From positions 248,001 through 312,000 of the forward strand of contig NZ_JACHWM010000003.1 of assembly GCF_014191355.1 (NCBI RefSeq): a stretch of 64,000 bases of DNA, in the 5' to 3' direction. This document shows positions 38,274 through 47,531 of this stretch, piece by piece. Within the stretch, counting starts at the first letter, position 1. Each line of letters starts with the position of its first letter. Source of the stretch: Methylobacterium sp. R2-1 (GTDB taxonomy: Bacteria; Pseudomonadota; Alphaproteobacteria; Rhizobiales; Beijerinckiaceae). The notes beneath the pieces were generated by a model that was not told where the DNA came from, made no database searches, and saw only the letters and a list, made by a program, of their open reading frames with translations. Made by a program: the position numbers and the translations under genes.

Positions 38274-38878
38274 ACTACATAGATCATCAGCTCAGGGTCG
38301 GTGTGATTTCCGACCGTATCTCCGAACGGTATAGGTGCTAAAAAGTAACCCCGCCGCGGCTGAGCCGGGCGGGGTGAAGGGTATCCGGTTGGAACAGACG
38401 GACAGGAACCTTGATGACAGGTGTCGAGCACATGTCTTTGATTTATGTAGGGCAAAGACAAAAAACCCCGCACCGGCGAACCGGGTGGAGTGGGTCTAGG
38501 GGGGAAGTGCCGAAGTCAGGACAACGGCCCCCGGCCGGCCGTGTTCAGGCTCAGTCCGGTTTACGACTGGACCATCAGCTCGGCGTTGAGCCGCCGAGCC
38601 CGAGCTCGCCCGACCGCCGCCAACCGTCGATGTAGGGCCGCGTCCGTTACGAATGAGGAGCGGAGGATCGATGTTCAGGCAGAGAACGCTCCTGCACCGC
38701 TCCCGCTCGTCACCGTACGGTATCCGACTAAAGCGGGCAGTCGCCCCCTAAAATCAACCTTCCCTAGAGACGTTCAACAACATCGGTCTATGTTTATACC
38801 CATCATCAGCGGTTCCGACACAGGTGCTGGTGGCTGGGAGAGGCGAGCGCTTCCGCCTGCAACGCAAGGCGAAGCGAC
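38274..38878. other. Intergenic region with palindromes and a paralogue scrap
   Basis: It contains one copy of the 26-base GC-rich palindrome (38349-38374) and a diverged copy near 38465. On the minus strand at about 38574-38644 a scrap reads TRPYIDGWRRSGELGLGGS plus TPS then stop, paralogous to the end of the small ORF at 36967-37152 but with a TAA just upstream. No other gene seen. Confidence 0.5.
38349..38374. repeat. GC-rich palindromic element, copy 1
   Basis: A 26-base element starting CCCCGCCGCGG, then CTGAGC, then CGGGCGGGG. The identical 26 bases recur at 40005-40030 and diverged versions lie near 37632 and 38465. Ends are self-complementary (CCCCGCC with GGCGGGG-like right arm), so it can form a hairpin. 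It is found only between genes here. Confidence 0.75.
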
Positions 38879-39625
38879 ATGCCTTTAGCCCCTAATCCGC
38901 ACGCCATGGCCATGCTCATCCGCAAGCTGGAGAGCATCGCCTCCCTCTCGGACGAGCAGCGTCAGGCCATCGAGCGCCTGCCGTTGAGAACGCATACCCT
39001 TGCCGCCAGACAGGACATCGTGCGCGATGGCGACAAGCCCGGGCACTGTTGCCTCATCCTCGACGGCTGGGCCTGCCGCTACAAGCTACTCGGTGACGGT
39101 CGGCGACAGATCTTTTCGTTCCACATCCCTGGCGATGTGCCGGATCTGCAGAGCCTGCACATCCACACCATGGATCACAGCCTCGCTACCATGACGAAGG
39201 CGACCGTGGCCCTCATCCCGCACGAGAGCCTGCACGAACTGACACTCCGGCATCCCGACCTTGGTACTCTCTTCTGGCGCGAGACCCTGATCGATGCGGC
39301 GATCTTCCGGGAGTGGATGGTCGGCCTGGGTCGGCGCTCGGCCTTCGAGCACATGGCGCATCTCTTCTGTGAGCTGTACCTGACGCTGCAAGCGGTGGGG
39401 CTGGCCGAGAACTACCGCTGTCGGTTGCCGATCGCACAGCTCGATCTTGGTGACGCTCTTGGTCTCACGAGCGTGCACGTCAATCGTGTGTTGCGGGACA
39501 TGCGTGGCCGAGCCCTGATCACGCTGCGCTCTCAGACGCTGGTCATCGAAGCCTGGGAAGAACTTGTGCGAATTGCTCAGTTCGATCCAACGTACCTGAA
39601 CCTGGAGCGCCGCGCGGCTGCATGA
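38879..39625 (+). CDS. Crp/Fnr-family transcriptional regulator
   Basis: This encodes 248 residues. An N-terminal cyclic-nucleotide-binding-like beta roll (LAARQDIVRDGDKPGHCCLI, GDGRRQIFSFHIPGDVPDL) is followed by a dimer helix and a winged HTH (LPIAQLDLGDALGLTSVHVN then RVLRDMRG). The Fnr iron-sulfur Cys pattern is absent. This subgroup is common in Methylobacterium and the signal is unknown. It overlaps the next small gene by 4 bases (ATGA). Confidence 0.9.
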   Translation: MPLAPNPHAMAMLIRKLESIASLSDEQRQAIERLPLRTHTLAARQDIVRDGDKPGHCCLILDGWACRYKLLGDGRRQIFSFHIPGDVPDLQSLHIHTMDHSLATMTKATVALIPHESLHELTLRHPDLGTLFWRETLIDAAIFREWMVGLGRRSAFEHMAHLFCELYLTLQAVGLAENYRCRLPIAQLDLGDALGLTSVHVNRVLRDMRGRALITLRSQTLVIEAWEELVRIAQFDPTYLNLERRAAA

Positions 39626-39867
39626 CCCTTCGCTTGCAGCCTGTTCAAGTCGCAACAGGCAGCTCAGACACAGAGAGCCTTCTTGTGTTCTCGGGCGAGT
39701 TTCTGGTGGCAGTTCTGGTTCGGCTCTCGGAGATTCACGGAGACAGGGCCGGGATGTGGTTTCTGGAGGCGGGCTTCGGCCCCGTCGAGCATACGGACTC
39801 GCCTATCTTCGCCGACCTCGATGAGGCGCAAAGCTGGGTCGAGCGGCGGCTTGAAAGCAGACGGTAG
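39622..39867 (+). CDS. Small protein co-translated with the Crp-type regulator
   Basis: This encodes 81 residues and overlaps the regulator's stop by ATGA. It contains strands VFSGEFLVAVLVRLSEIHGD and an Asp/Glu-rich C-terminal helix (FADLDEAQSWVERRLESRR). No domain is recognised. Translational coupling suggests a role connected with the regulator. Confidence 0.65.
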   Translation: MTLRLQPVQVATGSSDTESLLVFSGEFLVAVLVRLSEIHGDRAGMWFLEAGFGPVEHTDSPIFADLDEAQSWVERRLESRR

Positions 39868-40004
39868 TCGGACCGACTGTCAGCGGCATCAGGTCGTAGC
39901 TGTGAGCACAGCGCGTCGACATTTGCCTCTAACGCAGCGGATCCAATCTGCGCTCGACGCAGGGCGCCCGCACCACCTCTGAGGCGGTCTGCTTCCACGA
40001 AAAG

Positions 40005-40030
40005 CCCCGCCGCGGCTGAGCCGGGCGGGG
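40005..40030. repeat. GC-rich palindromic element, copy 2
   Basis: Identical to 38349-38374 over all 26 bases and in the same orientation, followed in both cases by TGA. It lies downstream of the small gene ending 39867, where it could act as a transcript end or a binding site. Confidence 0.75.
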
Positions 40031-40196
40031 TGAGTTCCAGCCGTTGGACGAAGAGTCCGTGAGGGAGGAACGAGAGCCAGATCGGCTCAAGGCCGCGGCG
40101 GCCGACATCGGTTTTGTGATGCGGTAGGCGAGCAGTTGACCTTCCCGCTATGTGAAGGCCCATAACCGAGGCGCATCCTGCGGAGGGAATCGATTC

Positions 40197-40403
40197 ATGA
40201 AGACCCTGATTGCGAGCGCAACGGCTTTGCTCCTGCTGAGCGCCGCCCCTGCCCTAGCCATGAGCTGCTGCGGTGGCAGCAAGGGCAAGGGCGCGATGAT
40301 GTGCGGCAAAAGCGGAATGGCGATGAAACACGCCCGAAAGGGCAAGACGGGCGGCTGCTGCTGCGAGGGCATGAGCGGCGGCAATATGAGCAAGCGCACC
40401 TAA
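40197..40403 (+). CDS. Small secreted Cys/Met-rich protein
   Basis: This encodes 68 residues. GGAGG precedes the ATG. A signal peptide ends near ALAMS (residue 22). The 46-residue mature chain carries CC, C, and CCC clusters (SCCGGSKGKG, MMCGKSGMAM, GGCCCEGMSGG) with many Met and Lys, which suggests binding of soft metals such as Cu(I) in the periplasm. No family name is known to me. Confidence 0.7.
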   Translation: MKTLIASATALLLLSAAPALAMSCCGGSKGKGAMMCGKSGMAMKHARKGKTGGCCCEGMSGGNMSKRT

Positions 40404-41120
40404 GCTGCGCGACGTCCTGCCGCGATCAGGCTGCGCCGACTGCCGGGCCTTTTTTGTGCGTGCCATCGGTCGAAACTCAAGAGTTTCGCCCAGACCCGCG
40501 AGCCACTGAGGGGCCGCTTACGACCCCACTCGGACCTTCCGAGTGTGTTCGGCCTACCGCCGCTGCTGAACCCTTCCGGACCTTCCGCCTAGCCGGGTCG
40601 GATGTCTGCTTAGAAGAAGGAGGCGGACTCGGTGTGAGCCGGCGCCGGAAGCGGGACAAGCCTTGCTGCTCGCTTAACACTTTGTCTGACAAATTGTTTT
40701 GTGGTCGAGGTGGGCACCGTTCGCACACCGATCGGCGTCCAATCGGACCCGACGATCGCTCCTAAAACAGGAAGCGTTCAAAGCATTCAGATAGGAATGT
40801 TGTCTGGACCTGCTTTGGCCGCCGATTCACACCCTCAGCCGAATCCTCGTTCGCACAAGCAGCCTTCTCCATCGTCGGCTACCGGAAGGGAAGCGCGTCC
40901 GGCTCCAGCCGATCGCAGTCGAACTTACGCTTCTACCGGATCCCACTTAAATCCCATTTCCAAATCAAGTTTTTGCATCAAAGTCCCAGCAATTCATTGG
41001 CATCGTATTAAGCTCCCCTGCTCAAGTTGAGAACGCCCAGGAACTGAGCGCGAGCGGCTTCCTTGAGATTGGGCCACGGGTCCAACAACGGGCCCGTCCG
41101 GGCGAGGGAGTTCATCTTCA
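40404..41120. other. Non-coding stretch with palindrome and diverged repeat
   Basis: About 700 bases with no credible gene. It has a perfect 8-bp-arm palindrome at 40471-40488 (CGAAACTC, AA, GAGTTTCG) and, at 40576-40629, a segment (CCGGACCTTCC through AAGAAGGAGGCGGAC) that resembles 60707-60760. Confidence 0.5.
40471..40488. repeat. Perfect palindrome
   Basis: CGAAACTC and GAGTTTCG separated by AA, about 70 bases after the Cys-rich gene. It may be a protein-binding site; no T-run follows, so a terminator is unlikely. Confidence 0.5.
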
Positions 41121-43826
41121 GTGAGTCTTCTTATCCGCCTTCTGCTGCTGGCGATGCTCGGCGTTCTTCCGTCATCACTCCTGGCGATTTGGCATGCGGC
41201 GGGAGCGCGACAGGATGAACTCTCGGAAGCCGGCTCGAAGGTCCAGCGCGAAGCCCAGCTCGCCGCGGCCGGGCAGAAGCGGATGGTGGACGGGGCAAGG
41301 CAGTTGCTGCTCGCGCTCTCCGCTGTGCCTGCCATCCGCGACCATGACGAGGCCCGGTGCGGCCCCATGCTGCGCCAACTCGTCGACGAGTTCGGGATCT
41401 ATACCGTCCTCGGGGTCGCTGGGCCTGAGGGCCGCATCTGGTGCAGCAGCGCGCAACCGGGCACGGATGTGTCCGTCCGCCCCGGATTCCGTCGGGCGGT
41501 AGAGACGCGATCATTCGCAATCGGCGGCTACGTGGTGGGCCGCATCACCGGACGCCGGACACTCCATTTTACGCTGCCGATGTACGGCGAGGACGGCACG
41601 CTTCTCGGCGTGCTTTCTGCCGGCCTGGATCTGGAGCGGCTTGCTGCCGACCTCGGCAGCATCGCTTCGACCCCGGGTTCGACGCTGACCCTGGTTGATC
41701 CCGACGGTCGCGTGCTCGTTGACCTCCCGTCCGGAGAACGGGTCGGCGAGCCCCTTGCGCCCAATCTCCGGAAAGCGATCGTAGCGCCGGAGCCGGCACT
41801 TCTGGACATGACTTGGACGAGCGGCCGACGCGAGTTCGTCGGAGTCGTACCGATAGCCGCGCAACCCGGAGCGCCATTCGTCGTGGCCGTTGGCATCGAC
41901 TACGAACAGGCCTCTGCCGGCGCTCACAGGCGGGGATCGTGGGTGCTGAGTGTCTCAGCGGCCGCGTTGGCGGCGGCCCTGCTCGGGACGTGGTGGTTTG
42001 CCGTCAGGTTCATTCGGAGACCGCTCGCCCGCCTGATCGACGTGGTGGAGGGTTGGCGTAGGGGCGATGGCCAAGCCTGCGCCGGCGCAGTCGAGGCCGT
42101 GTCTGAGATCGCGCAACTCGGGCGGGCCTTCGACGACATGGCTGAGGCGGTTGCCAAGCGGAAGAAGCGGCTTCGCGATGCCCTAGAGAGCACGACCGAC
42201 AGCGTCTGGGCCATCGACAAGACCTGGTATGTCACCTTCATCAACGGGCGCGCCCGCGTATGCCTAGAGGGCCGGGAGCTGGTCGGCAAGCATCTGTGGG
42301 AAGCGTTCCCGGAGTTGGTCGGCGGTCCCGTCTGGGAGACCTTCCGGAGGGTCATGAACGAACGTGCTCCCGCAAAGGTCACCTTCCATAACGAGACCGT
42401 CGGCGGTCACCTCGAAGCCAATGTCTTCCCCTCTTCGAACGGCGGCATCGTTACCTTCACCAGGAACGTGACCGAGCAGGTTCGAGCGCAGGAGGAGCTC
42501 CGCCGCCTTGCCTATCAGGACGCGCTGACAGACCTGCCGAACCGCAGGGGCTTCTGGGAGATGACGGCCAGTGCCTTGCAGAGCGGTGAGCCACTCGCCG
42601 TAGTTCTGCTGGATCTGGATGGCTTCAAGCACGTCAACGACACCTTCGGCCACGGCGCGGGCGATGAGTTGCTGCGCGAGGCGGCGACGCGCTTGGCGCA
42701 GGCCCTTGGCACTGACGGAACGCTCGCTCGGCTTGGTGGAGACGAGTTCGTGGCGTTGCTCGCCGGAGGGGCGGTGGGCGTAAGCGCCGGGATCACCGCC
42801 CGGCGGATGCTGGGAAGCCTAGGTGAGCGGCCCTTCCTGGTCAGAGGGCATGTGCTGCCGATCGTCGCGAGTGCAGGCGTCGTCGTCTCCACCGATGGTG
42901 AACAGACAAGTCCCGAAAGGCTCCTCGCCAACGCCGACCTAGCTCTCTACGCAGCGAAGGCCGCTGGGGGTGGGCTGGTGCGGACGTTCACGGCACGTGA
43001 CCGGGAGGAGTATGAGGCCCGGCGTCTCTTAGAGGATGAGGTCGAACGAGCGGCTCTGCGTGGCGAGTTCGAACTCCACTACCAGCCGCAGGTTCGCCTC
43101 GCGGATGGCATGCTCGTTGGAGCGGAAACCCTCATCCGCTGGCGGCATCCCGAACGGGGATTGCTGACGCCCGCAGCGTTCCTGGAAACGCTCGAGGCAA
43201 GCAGACACGCTCGCATGGTAGGAGCGTGGATCATCGGCGAGGCCTGCCGGCAGGCCGCATCCTGGCGCAAGGCCGGGTTCGAGTTGCGCCTAGGCGTGAA
43301 CCTCTTCGCCGAGCAGTTGGTGGCTGGCGACCTCGTCGAGATCGTCGAGGATGCACTCCGCTCCGCCGGCTTGCCTGCGGAAGCGCTTGAGATTGAACTG
43401 ACGGAAAACATCGCGCTGCGACAGCAGTCGGCCATGCTTACGCCGTTGCGGGAGTTGCAGAAGCGCGGTGTGGGGATTGCCTTCGACGACTTCGGAACGG
43501 GTTTCGCCTCGTTGACGGCGCTCAGAGACTTCCCCGTGACCCGCCTGAAGATCGATCGCAGCTTCGTCATGAAGTTGGCGCCCGGCAGCCACGACGCTGC
43601 CATCGTGGAAGCCGTCCTGACACTTGCTCGTAGCCTTGGCCTCGAAGTCATCGCCGAAGGCATCGAAACGGGGGCCCAGGAGACCTTCCTCACCTCGCAC
43701 GGCTGTGACGAGGGCCAAGGCTATCGTTACGGCAGACCGATGGATCCTGCCGCCTTTCTTGCGGCTGCGACTGCCTCGCGGAACGCCGCGATGCGCCGTT
43801 CCCACCCGCGAATGAGAGTCGTTTAG
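41121..43826 (+). CDS. Membrane sensor with GGDEF and EAL domains
   Basis: This encodes 901 residues from a GTG. A helix at 5-25 and another at about 276-297 enclose a periplasmic Cache-like sensor (GPEGRIWCSSAQPG, GRRTLHFTLPMYGEDGTLLG). Then come HAMP (residues 295-345), PAS (about 350-460), GGDEF (about 475-635) with an intact GGDEF, and EAL (about 650-890). The EAL signature reads ETLIRW with Glu669, and DDFGTGFASL and AEGIET are kept. Both c-di-GMP synthesis and hydrolysis look possible. It stands alone between two gene-poor stretches. Confidence 0.92.
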   Translation: MSLLIRLLLLAMLGVLPSSLLAIWHAAGARQDELSEAGSKVQREAQLAAAGQKRMVDGARQLLLALSAVPAIRDHDEARCGPMLRQLVDEFGIYTVLGVAGPEGRIWCSSAQPGTDVSVRPGFRRAVETRSFAIGGYVVGRITGRRTLHFTLPMYGEDGTLLGVLSAGLDLERLAADLGSIASTPGSTLTLVDPDGRVLVDLPSGERVGEPLAPNLRKAIVAPEPALLDMTWTSGRREFVGVVPIAAQPGAPFVVAVGIDYEQASAGAHRRGSWVLSVSAAALAAALLGTWWFAVRFIRRPLARLIDVVEGWRRGDGQACAGAVEAVSEIAQLGRAFDDMAEAVAKRKKRLRDALESTTDSVWAIDKTWYVTFINGRARVCLEGRELVGKHLWEAFPELVGGPVWETFRRVMNERAPAKVTFHNETVGGHLEANVFPSSNGGIVTFTRNVTEQVRAQEELRRLAYQDALTDLPNRRGFWEMTASALQSGEPLAVVLLDLDGFKHVNDTFGHGAGDELLREAATRLAQALGTDGTLARLGGDEFVALLAGGAVGVSAGITARRMLGSLGERPFLVRGHVLPIVASAGVVVSTDGEQTSPERLLANADLALYAAKAAGGGLVRTFTARDREEYEARRLLEDEVERAALRGEFELHYQPQVRLADGMLVGAETLIRWRHPERGLLTPAAFLETLEASRHARMVGAWIIGEACRQAASWRKAGFELRLGVNLFAEQLVAGDLVEIVEDALRSAGLPAEALEIELTENIALRQQSAMLTPLRELQKRGVGIAFDDFGTGFASLTALRDFPVTRLKIDRSFVMKLAPGSHDAAIVEAVLTLARSLGLEVIAEGIETGAQETFLTSHGCDEGQGYRYGRPMDPAAFLAAATASRNAAMRRSHPRMRVV

Positions 43827-44433
43827 TTTCGGGGGACGGTCCTTGCTCCTCCGCCGGGCGGCCCGCGCACTAGCCGACCTTCATCGAGGCGGGGCCCGAG
43901 CCTTGCCATGGTGGCACTTCGCGGACGGCCAGCAATCGGCTGCGACGGTCTATGTCGAAGGCCCCTCGGCTTGAGCCATTCCACTCGCCCATCATGCGCT
44001 TCGCCACCGGACTTGCAGCAAGTGATAACGAGCGCCGGGATGGGGGCCGGCTACCCGTATTGGATCGCTGGTGAGGCCATCCCGCTGTCCGGCCGGATCT
44101 TGGCCGGCAGCGGATCTCTTCGACATGCTCACGACTGAGCGCCCCAACAAACAGGCCTAGTCGCCCGAACTCGGCCGCCAGCGCCTGATCGAGGCCGCTG
44201 CCTACTTCGACCGGGCGGTGGTTACCGCGCTCCTGAGCCGATCGACCTAGGTCGAAGCGAACCTGCATCCGCGAATGGCAGACCAGACGATACCCGCCGC
44301 CTGAGTGCCGGCATTAGCAACAACGCAGTCGCCATGTCAGGTGCGGCTAGCCTGAGCCCCTGTCGGTCCACTTGCGGAACCGTTCCGCTTGACACTGCGT
44401 TGGGGGCGCATCCCTGATCCTGGAGACGAATAG
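43827..44433. other. Gene-poor stretch with decayed frames
   Basis: No intact gene. Plus-strand codons near 44150-44255 read PELGRQRLIEAAAYFDRAVV with in-frame stops either side, and a minus-strand frame at 43872-44000 reads MMGEWNGSSRGAFDIDRRSR. Both look like protein scraps of unknown origin. Confidence 0.4.
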
Positions 44434-44565
44434 ATGCATCCGCAGGACGATGTTTCGAGCCGGACCGAAGTCACGATGCCTTCTCTACTGATCGCTTTCC
44501 TCGGCTTTGCCGCGTCGACCATCGGCTGCGTGGGGATCATGACCGTGCTCGGGACCCTAGCCTGA
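44434..44565 (+). CDS. Single-helix membrane micropeptide
   Basis: This encodes 43 residues. GGAGA lies 8 bases before the ATG. A polar N-terminus (MHPQDDVSSRTEVT) leads into one long hydrophobic helix (LLIAFLGFAASTIGCVGIMT). It is below the usual length limit of gene finders but has a sound start, composition and stop. Confidence 0.55.
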   Translation: MHPQDDVSSRTEVTMPSLLIAFLGFAASTIGCVGIMTVLGTLA

Positions 44566-45065
44566 GGCTCCTGACGCCTGCTGACCCACGTCCGCACAAG
44601 CGCGAGCGCGAGCATCCGGGAACCTGCCCGCGACGGTCCTGATGACGCTCGCTACCCTTCCGATTCGCGACCAACGACTCAGGGTACCGAGGCGCGCAAT
44701 CAATGCCCATGACGGTGTTGGTCGTGGCATTGTAGAAAGGTCTTTTATTCAGCCGGGCAACAATTCCGTACCGATAGCATCTATTGGGAGATGAGCGGCC
44801 ATTCCAGCAGCTTCGGCGGAGGTCTGGAAGTAGGGCGTTGCTGCCAAACCGGCGGGCGAACTGCTGACTCTAAGCGGTCACGTGCGGCTGATGACGAAGG
44901 GCCGCTCGATGTAGTGCAGCGGACATCAGGATGACTCTGGCTTCACAAAGAACGCTGAACTTTGCCGCACCCGCAGGTCATCATTGCAGAGCGCAGCCGT
45001 TGGTCGAAGCATACAACACTGCACAGGTGGATCTTTGCTCGCACTGAAGATGGTTTGGCCGCATT
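44566..45065. other. Non-coding stretch
   Basis: About 500 bases without a supported gene on either strand. Nothing recognisable was seen beyond stop-rich frames. Confidence 0.45.
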
Positions 45066-46028
45066 TCAAGCACGAGCGCGCACGGGGGCGGGGCGCTCCG
45101 TGGGCTTGAGGCGAGCGCGCCAGACGGAGCGTTGGACGAGATCTCCGATCACTCCTGCCAGAACTTCAGCAACGGCCTCGCTGCCACGGGTATTCAGAGT
45201 TCGCTGAGACACTACAACGGAGAGCCGCCAGGATGGTGTCGGATCGATGATCGGTATGGCGACCATCTCGCCGCGCTCGATCTCCGCAGCCAAGGCGAAA
45301 TGCGGCATGATGGCCGCGAAGGCCTGAGCGCGCACGAGCTCCGCGATCGCCGGCAGACTCTCGCAGTCCGTTGCGACCGGTGTGATGTCGTGGCGTGCCG
45401 CGAGTTGCTCGATCACGGCGCGCAGCACGTTCGGGCGGCCGGGAAGCACTACTGGAAGCGGTTGCTGAAAGACCTGGCCGAACTCGATCTCGCGCCGCGC
45501 GGCCAGCGGATGAGAGGTGGGGACGATGAACATCAGGTCCTCGACCATCATCTCGGTCCAAGCCACGTGTTCGAACGCTTTGTGGTCGTAGAGCAGCGCG
45601 ACGTCCAAGCGTCCGGACTGGATCCACTCGTCCAACGTACCGCTCATCGCCTCGACAATGTGCAGGCTGATGTTGGGAAGCGCCGCCGCCATGGCCCGGT
45701 GGAGTGGCAGAGACAGGCCCCGGCAGGCTGAAGTCGGTAATCCAACCGAGATCCGTCCGCTCGGGCTCGTTGCCTGTGAGCGCATGACCTCCTTGGCTCG
45801 CTCGACCTCCTGCAGGATACGCCGCGCGTGTTCGTAGAACTTAAGCCCGAGCTCCGTGGGCGTGACCCCGCGGGCGTGCCGGAACAGCAGCTCGACACCG
45901 AGTTCGTCCTCAAGGTTGCGCATCTGCTGGCTCAGCGAGGGCTGCGCGATTCGCAGCACCTCAGCGGCCCGAGAGACATTCCCGCTCTCCGCAATCTGCG
46001 TGAAGTACCGAAGCTGACGAAGATCCAT
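45066..46028 (-). CDS. LysR-type regulator of the ABC/amidase operon
   Basis: This encodes 320 residues beginning MDLRQLRYFTQIAESGNVSR with recognition helix QPSLSQQMRNLEDELGVELL, the Nac/CbbR-like type, and an effector domain from about residue 90 (GRISVGLPTSACRGLSLPLH). It is divergent from the substrate-binding protein gene, with a T-N11-A palindrome in between, and therefore very probably controls the import operon in response to its substrate. The ATG at 46028 starts the HTH; an in-frame ATG ten codons upstream also exists. Confidence 0.9.
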   Translation of the reverse strand: MDLRQLRYFTQIAESGNVSRAAEVLRIAQPSLSQQMRNLEDELGVELLFRHARGVTPTELGLKFYEHARRILQEVERAKEVMRSQATSPSGRISVGLPTSACRGLSLPLHRAMAAALPNISLHIVEAMSGTLDEWIQSGRLDVALLYDHKAFEHVAWTEMMVEDLMFIVPTSHPLAARREIEFGQVFQQPLPVVLPGRPNVLRAVIEQLAARHDITPVATDCESLPAIAELVRAQAFAAIMPHFALAAEIERGEMVAIPIIDPTPSWRLSVVVSQRTLNTRGSEAVAEVLAGVIGDLVQRSVWRARLKPTERPAPVRARA

Positions 46029-46184
46029 GGCAATCCGATCGAAGGCCTTCGTGAGCATCCGCGGAACTCTGCGCCTATGTCAAACCGCTCTAACATCGAG
46101 CAATCTGCGCAAGCTATGTGCACGGCATGCAGATTTTCGCTTTTGAGGCAAACGCTTGGCACCAGGGCATCTCGTTGGGCTGCG

Positions 46185-46205
46185 CCTATGAACTAGCCTC
46201 ATAGG
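46185..46205. promoter_or_regulatory. LysR-type operator
   Basis: Arms CCTATGA (46185-46191) and TCATAGG (46199-46205) form a perfect inverted repeat with 7-base spacer ACTAGCC, and the inner part fits T-N11-A (T46189 to A46201), the classical LysR recognition pattern. It lies 125 bases before the substrate-binding protein gene and 157 before the LysR gene. The rest of 46029-46330 holds no gene. Confidence 0.75.
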
Positions 46206-46330
46206 TATTTCCAATGGCTCGCATCGGAAATTTGTCTTTGATGCCTGTTGTATTCGTTGCGTAGCCTGACGGTCATCGCTCGAGCATCGGGGCTGCACCC
46301 GAGCATCATCAGGAAATGGGAGCCTAACGC

Positions 46331-47524
46331 ATGGTTGCGCCCAAGTATTTGCGCCGCGTATTCCTGGCTGCGCCACTGGCTTTCACGATCCCTAGCTCGG
46401 TACTTGCCCAGCAGGAGCCCTGCATCGGCAACTCTGCCGCAATCACTGGTCCTGCGGCATTCACCGGCCAAGCCATCAGAATGGGCGCTGAGATCGCCAT
46501 CGAGGAGATCAATGCGAAGGGGGGGGTTCTCGGCAAGCCATTGCGCTTCGTCCAGTATGACGACGCCGGAGCGCCGCCGCGCGGGGTCGACAACACCCGG
46601 CGCGTCGCGCTTGCCGACAAGTGTATCGTCATCCTCGGTGGTTACCACTCCACCGTTTCGGTGGCTCAGGTCGAGCCGGTCCATGCCATCGGCATTCCGT
46701 TCGTCGGCGTCCTCGCGGCCAACACACAGGCAATCGAGAACGGCCGTAATCCGAACTACATGTTCCGGGTATCGGCCAAGGACAAATGGGTCGCCCGCTT
46801 CCTCGTCGAGCAGGCCGCGAAGGTCTCGAAGAACGGAAAGATCGCTTTCTTTTATGAGAATACAGGGTGGGGCAACGGTGCCGTGCCGGACGTGAAGGCG
46901 GCAATCGCAAAGTCTGGGAAAGAATTGGTCGCCACGGAGACCTTCAACTGGAACGACCAGGACATGACCGCGCAGGCGATCCGCGCGCGGGATTCCGGTG
47001 CCGACGTTGCCCTGTTCTGGGCCCTCGACCGCGAGGGCAATCAGCTCGTCCGCTCGATGGACAAGGTCGGCTACAAGCCCACCATCATCGGCGCCTGGGG
47101 CATCGCCGGCAATCTCGGCGAACTCGCCGGCCCGCTCGCCAATGGCGTCGAGGTCGTGCAAACCTACAGCTTCATGGGCAACCTCGACCATAAAGGCCAA
47201 GCGCTCTGGCAGAAGATCCAGACGAAGTACGGCCTGAAGGATCCGTCGCAGATCAAGATGGGCTCCGGCGTCGCCAACACTTACGACGCCGTTTACATCG
47301 TGGCCCAGGCCATCGAGAAGGCCGGTGCCTACGATTGGAAGAAGGTCCGCGAAGCGCTTTATCAAGTCAGATACGACGGCTTGGTAGCGAAATACGATCC
47401 GGCCTTCGATTCCTCTGACCCGGAACGCCAGGACGCAATCCTGCCGAGCGAATACAAGCTGACGGTCTGGTCCGACGGCAAGCTCCTGCCGATTGCGCAG
47501 ACCCCCTACGGCAGAACGAACTGA
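46331..47524 (+). CDS. Branched-chain-type ABC transporter substrate-binding protein
   Basis: This encodes 397 residues with a signal peptide ending near VLAQQ (residue 27). The type I periplasmic-binding fold is clear: GPAAFTGQAIRMGAEIAIEE, GVLGKPLRFVQYDDAGAP, ILGGYHSTVSVAQ, and YDAVYIVAQAIEKAG. It should capture a small polar ligand in the periplasm. The downstream cyclase and amidase suggest a cyclic or linear amide rather than leucine. A strong RNA hairpin follows, which would keep this part of the message abundant. Confidence 0.9.
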   Translation: MVAPKYLRRVFLAAPLAFTIPSSVLAQQEPCIGNSAAITGPAAFTGQAIRMGAEIAIEEINAKGGVLGKPLRFVQYDDAGAPPRGVDNTRRVALADKCIVILGGYHSTVSVAQVEPVHAIGIPFVGVLAANTQAIENGRNPNYMFRVSAKDKWVARFLVEQAAKVSKNGKIAFFYENTGWGNGAVPDVKAAIAKSGKELVATETFNWNDQDMTAQAIRARDSGADVALFWALDREGNQLVRSMDKVGYKPTIIGAWGIAGNLGELAGPLANGVEVVQTYSFMGNLDHKGQALWQKIQTKYGLKDPSQIKMGSGVANTYDAVYIVAQAIEKAGAYDWKKVREALYQVRYDGLVAKYDPAFDSSDPERQDAILPSEYKLTVWSDGKLLPIAQTPYGRTN

Positions 47525-47531
47525 CGGCAGA

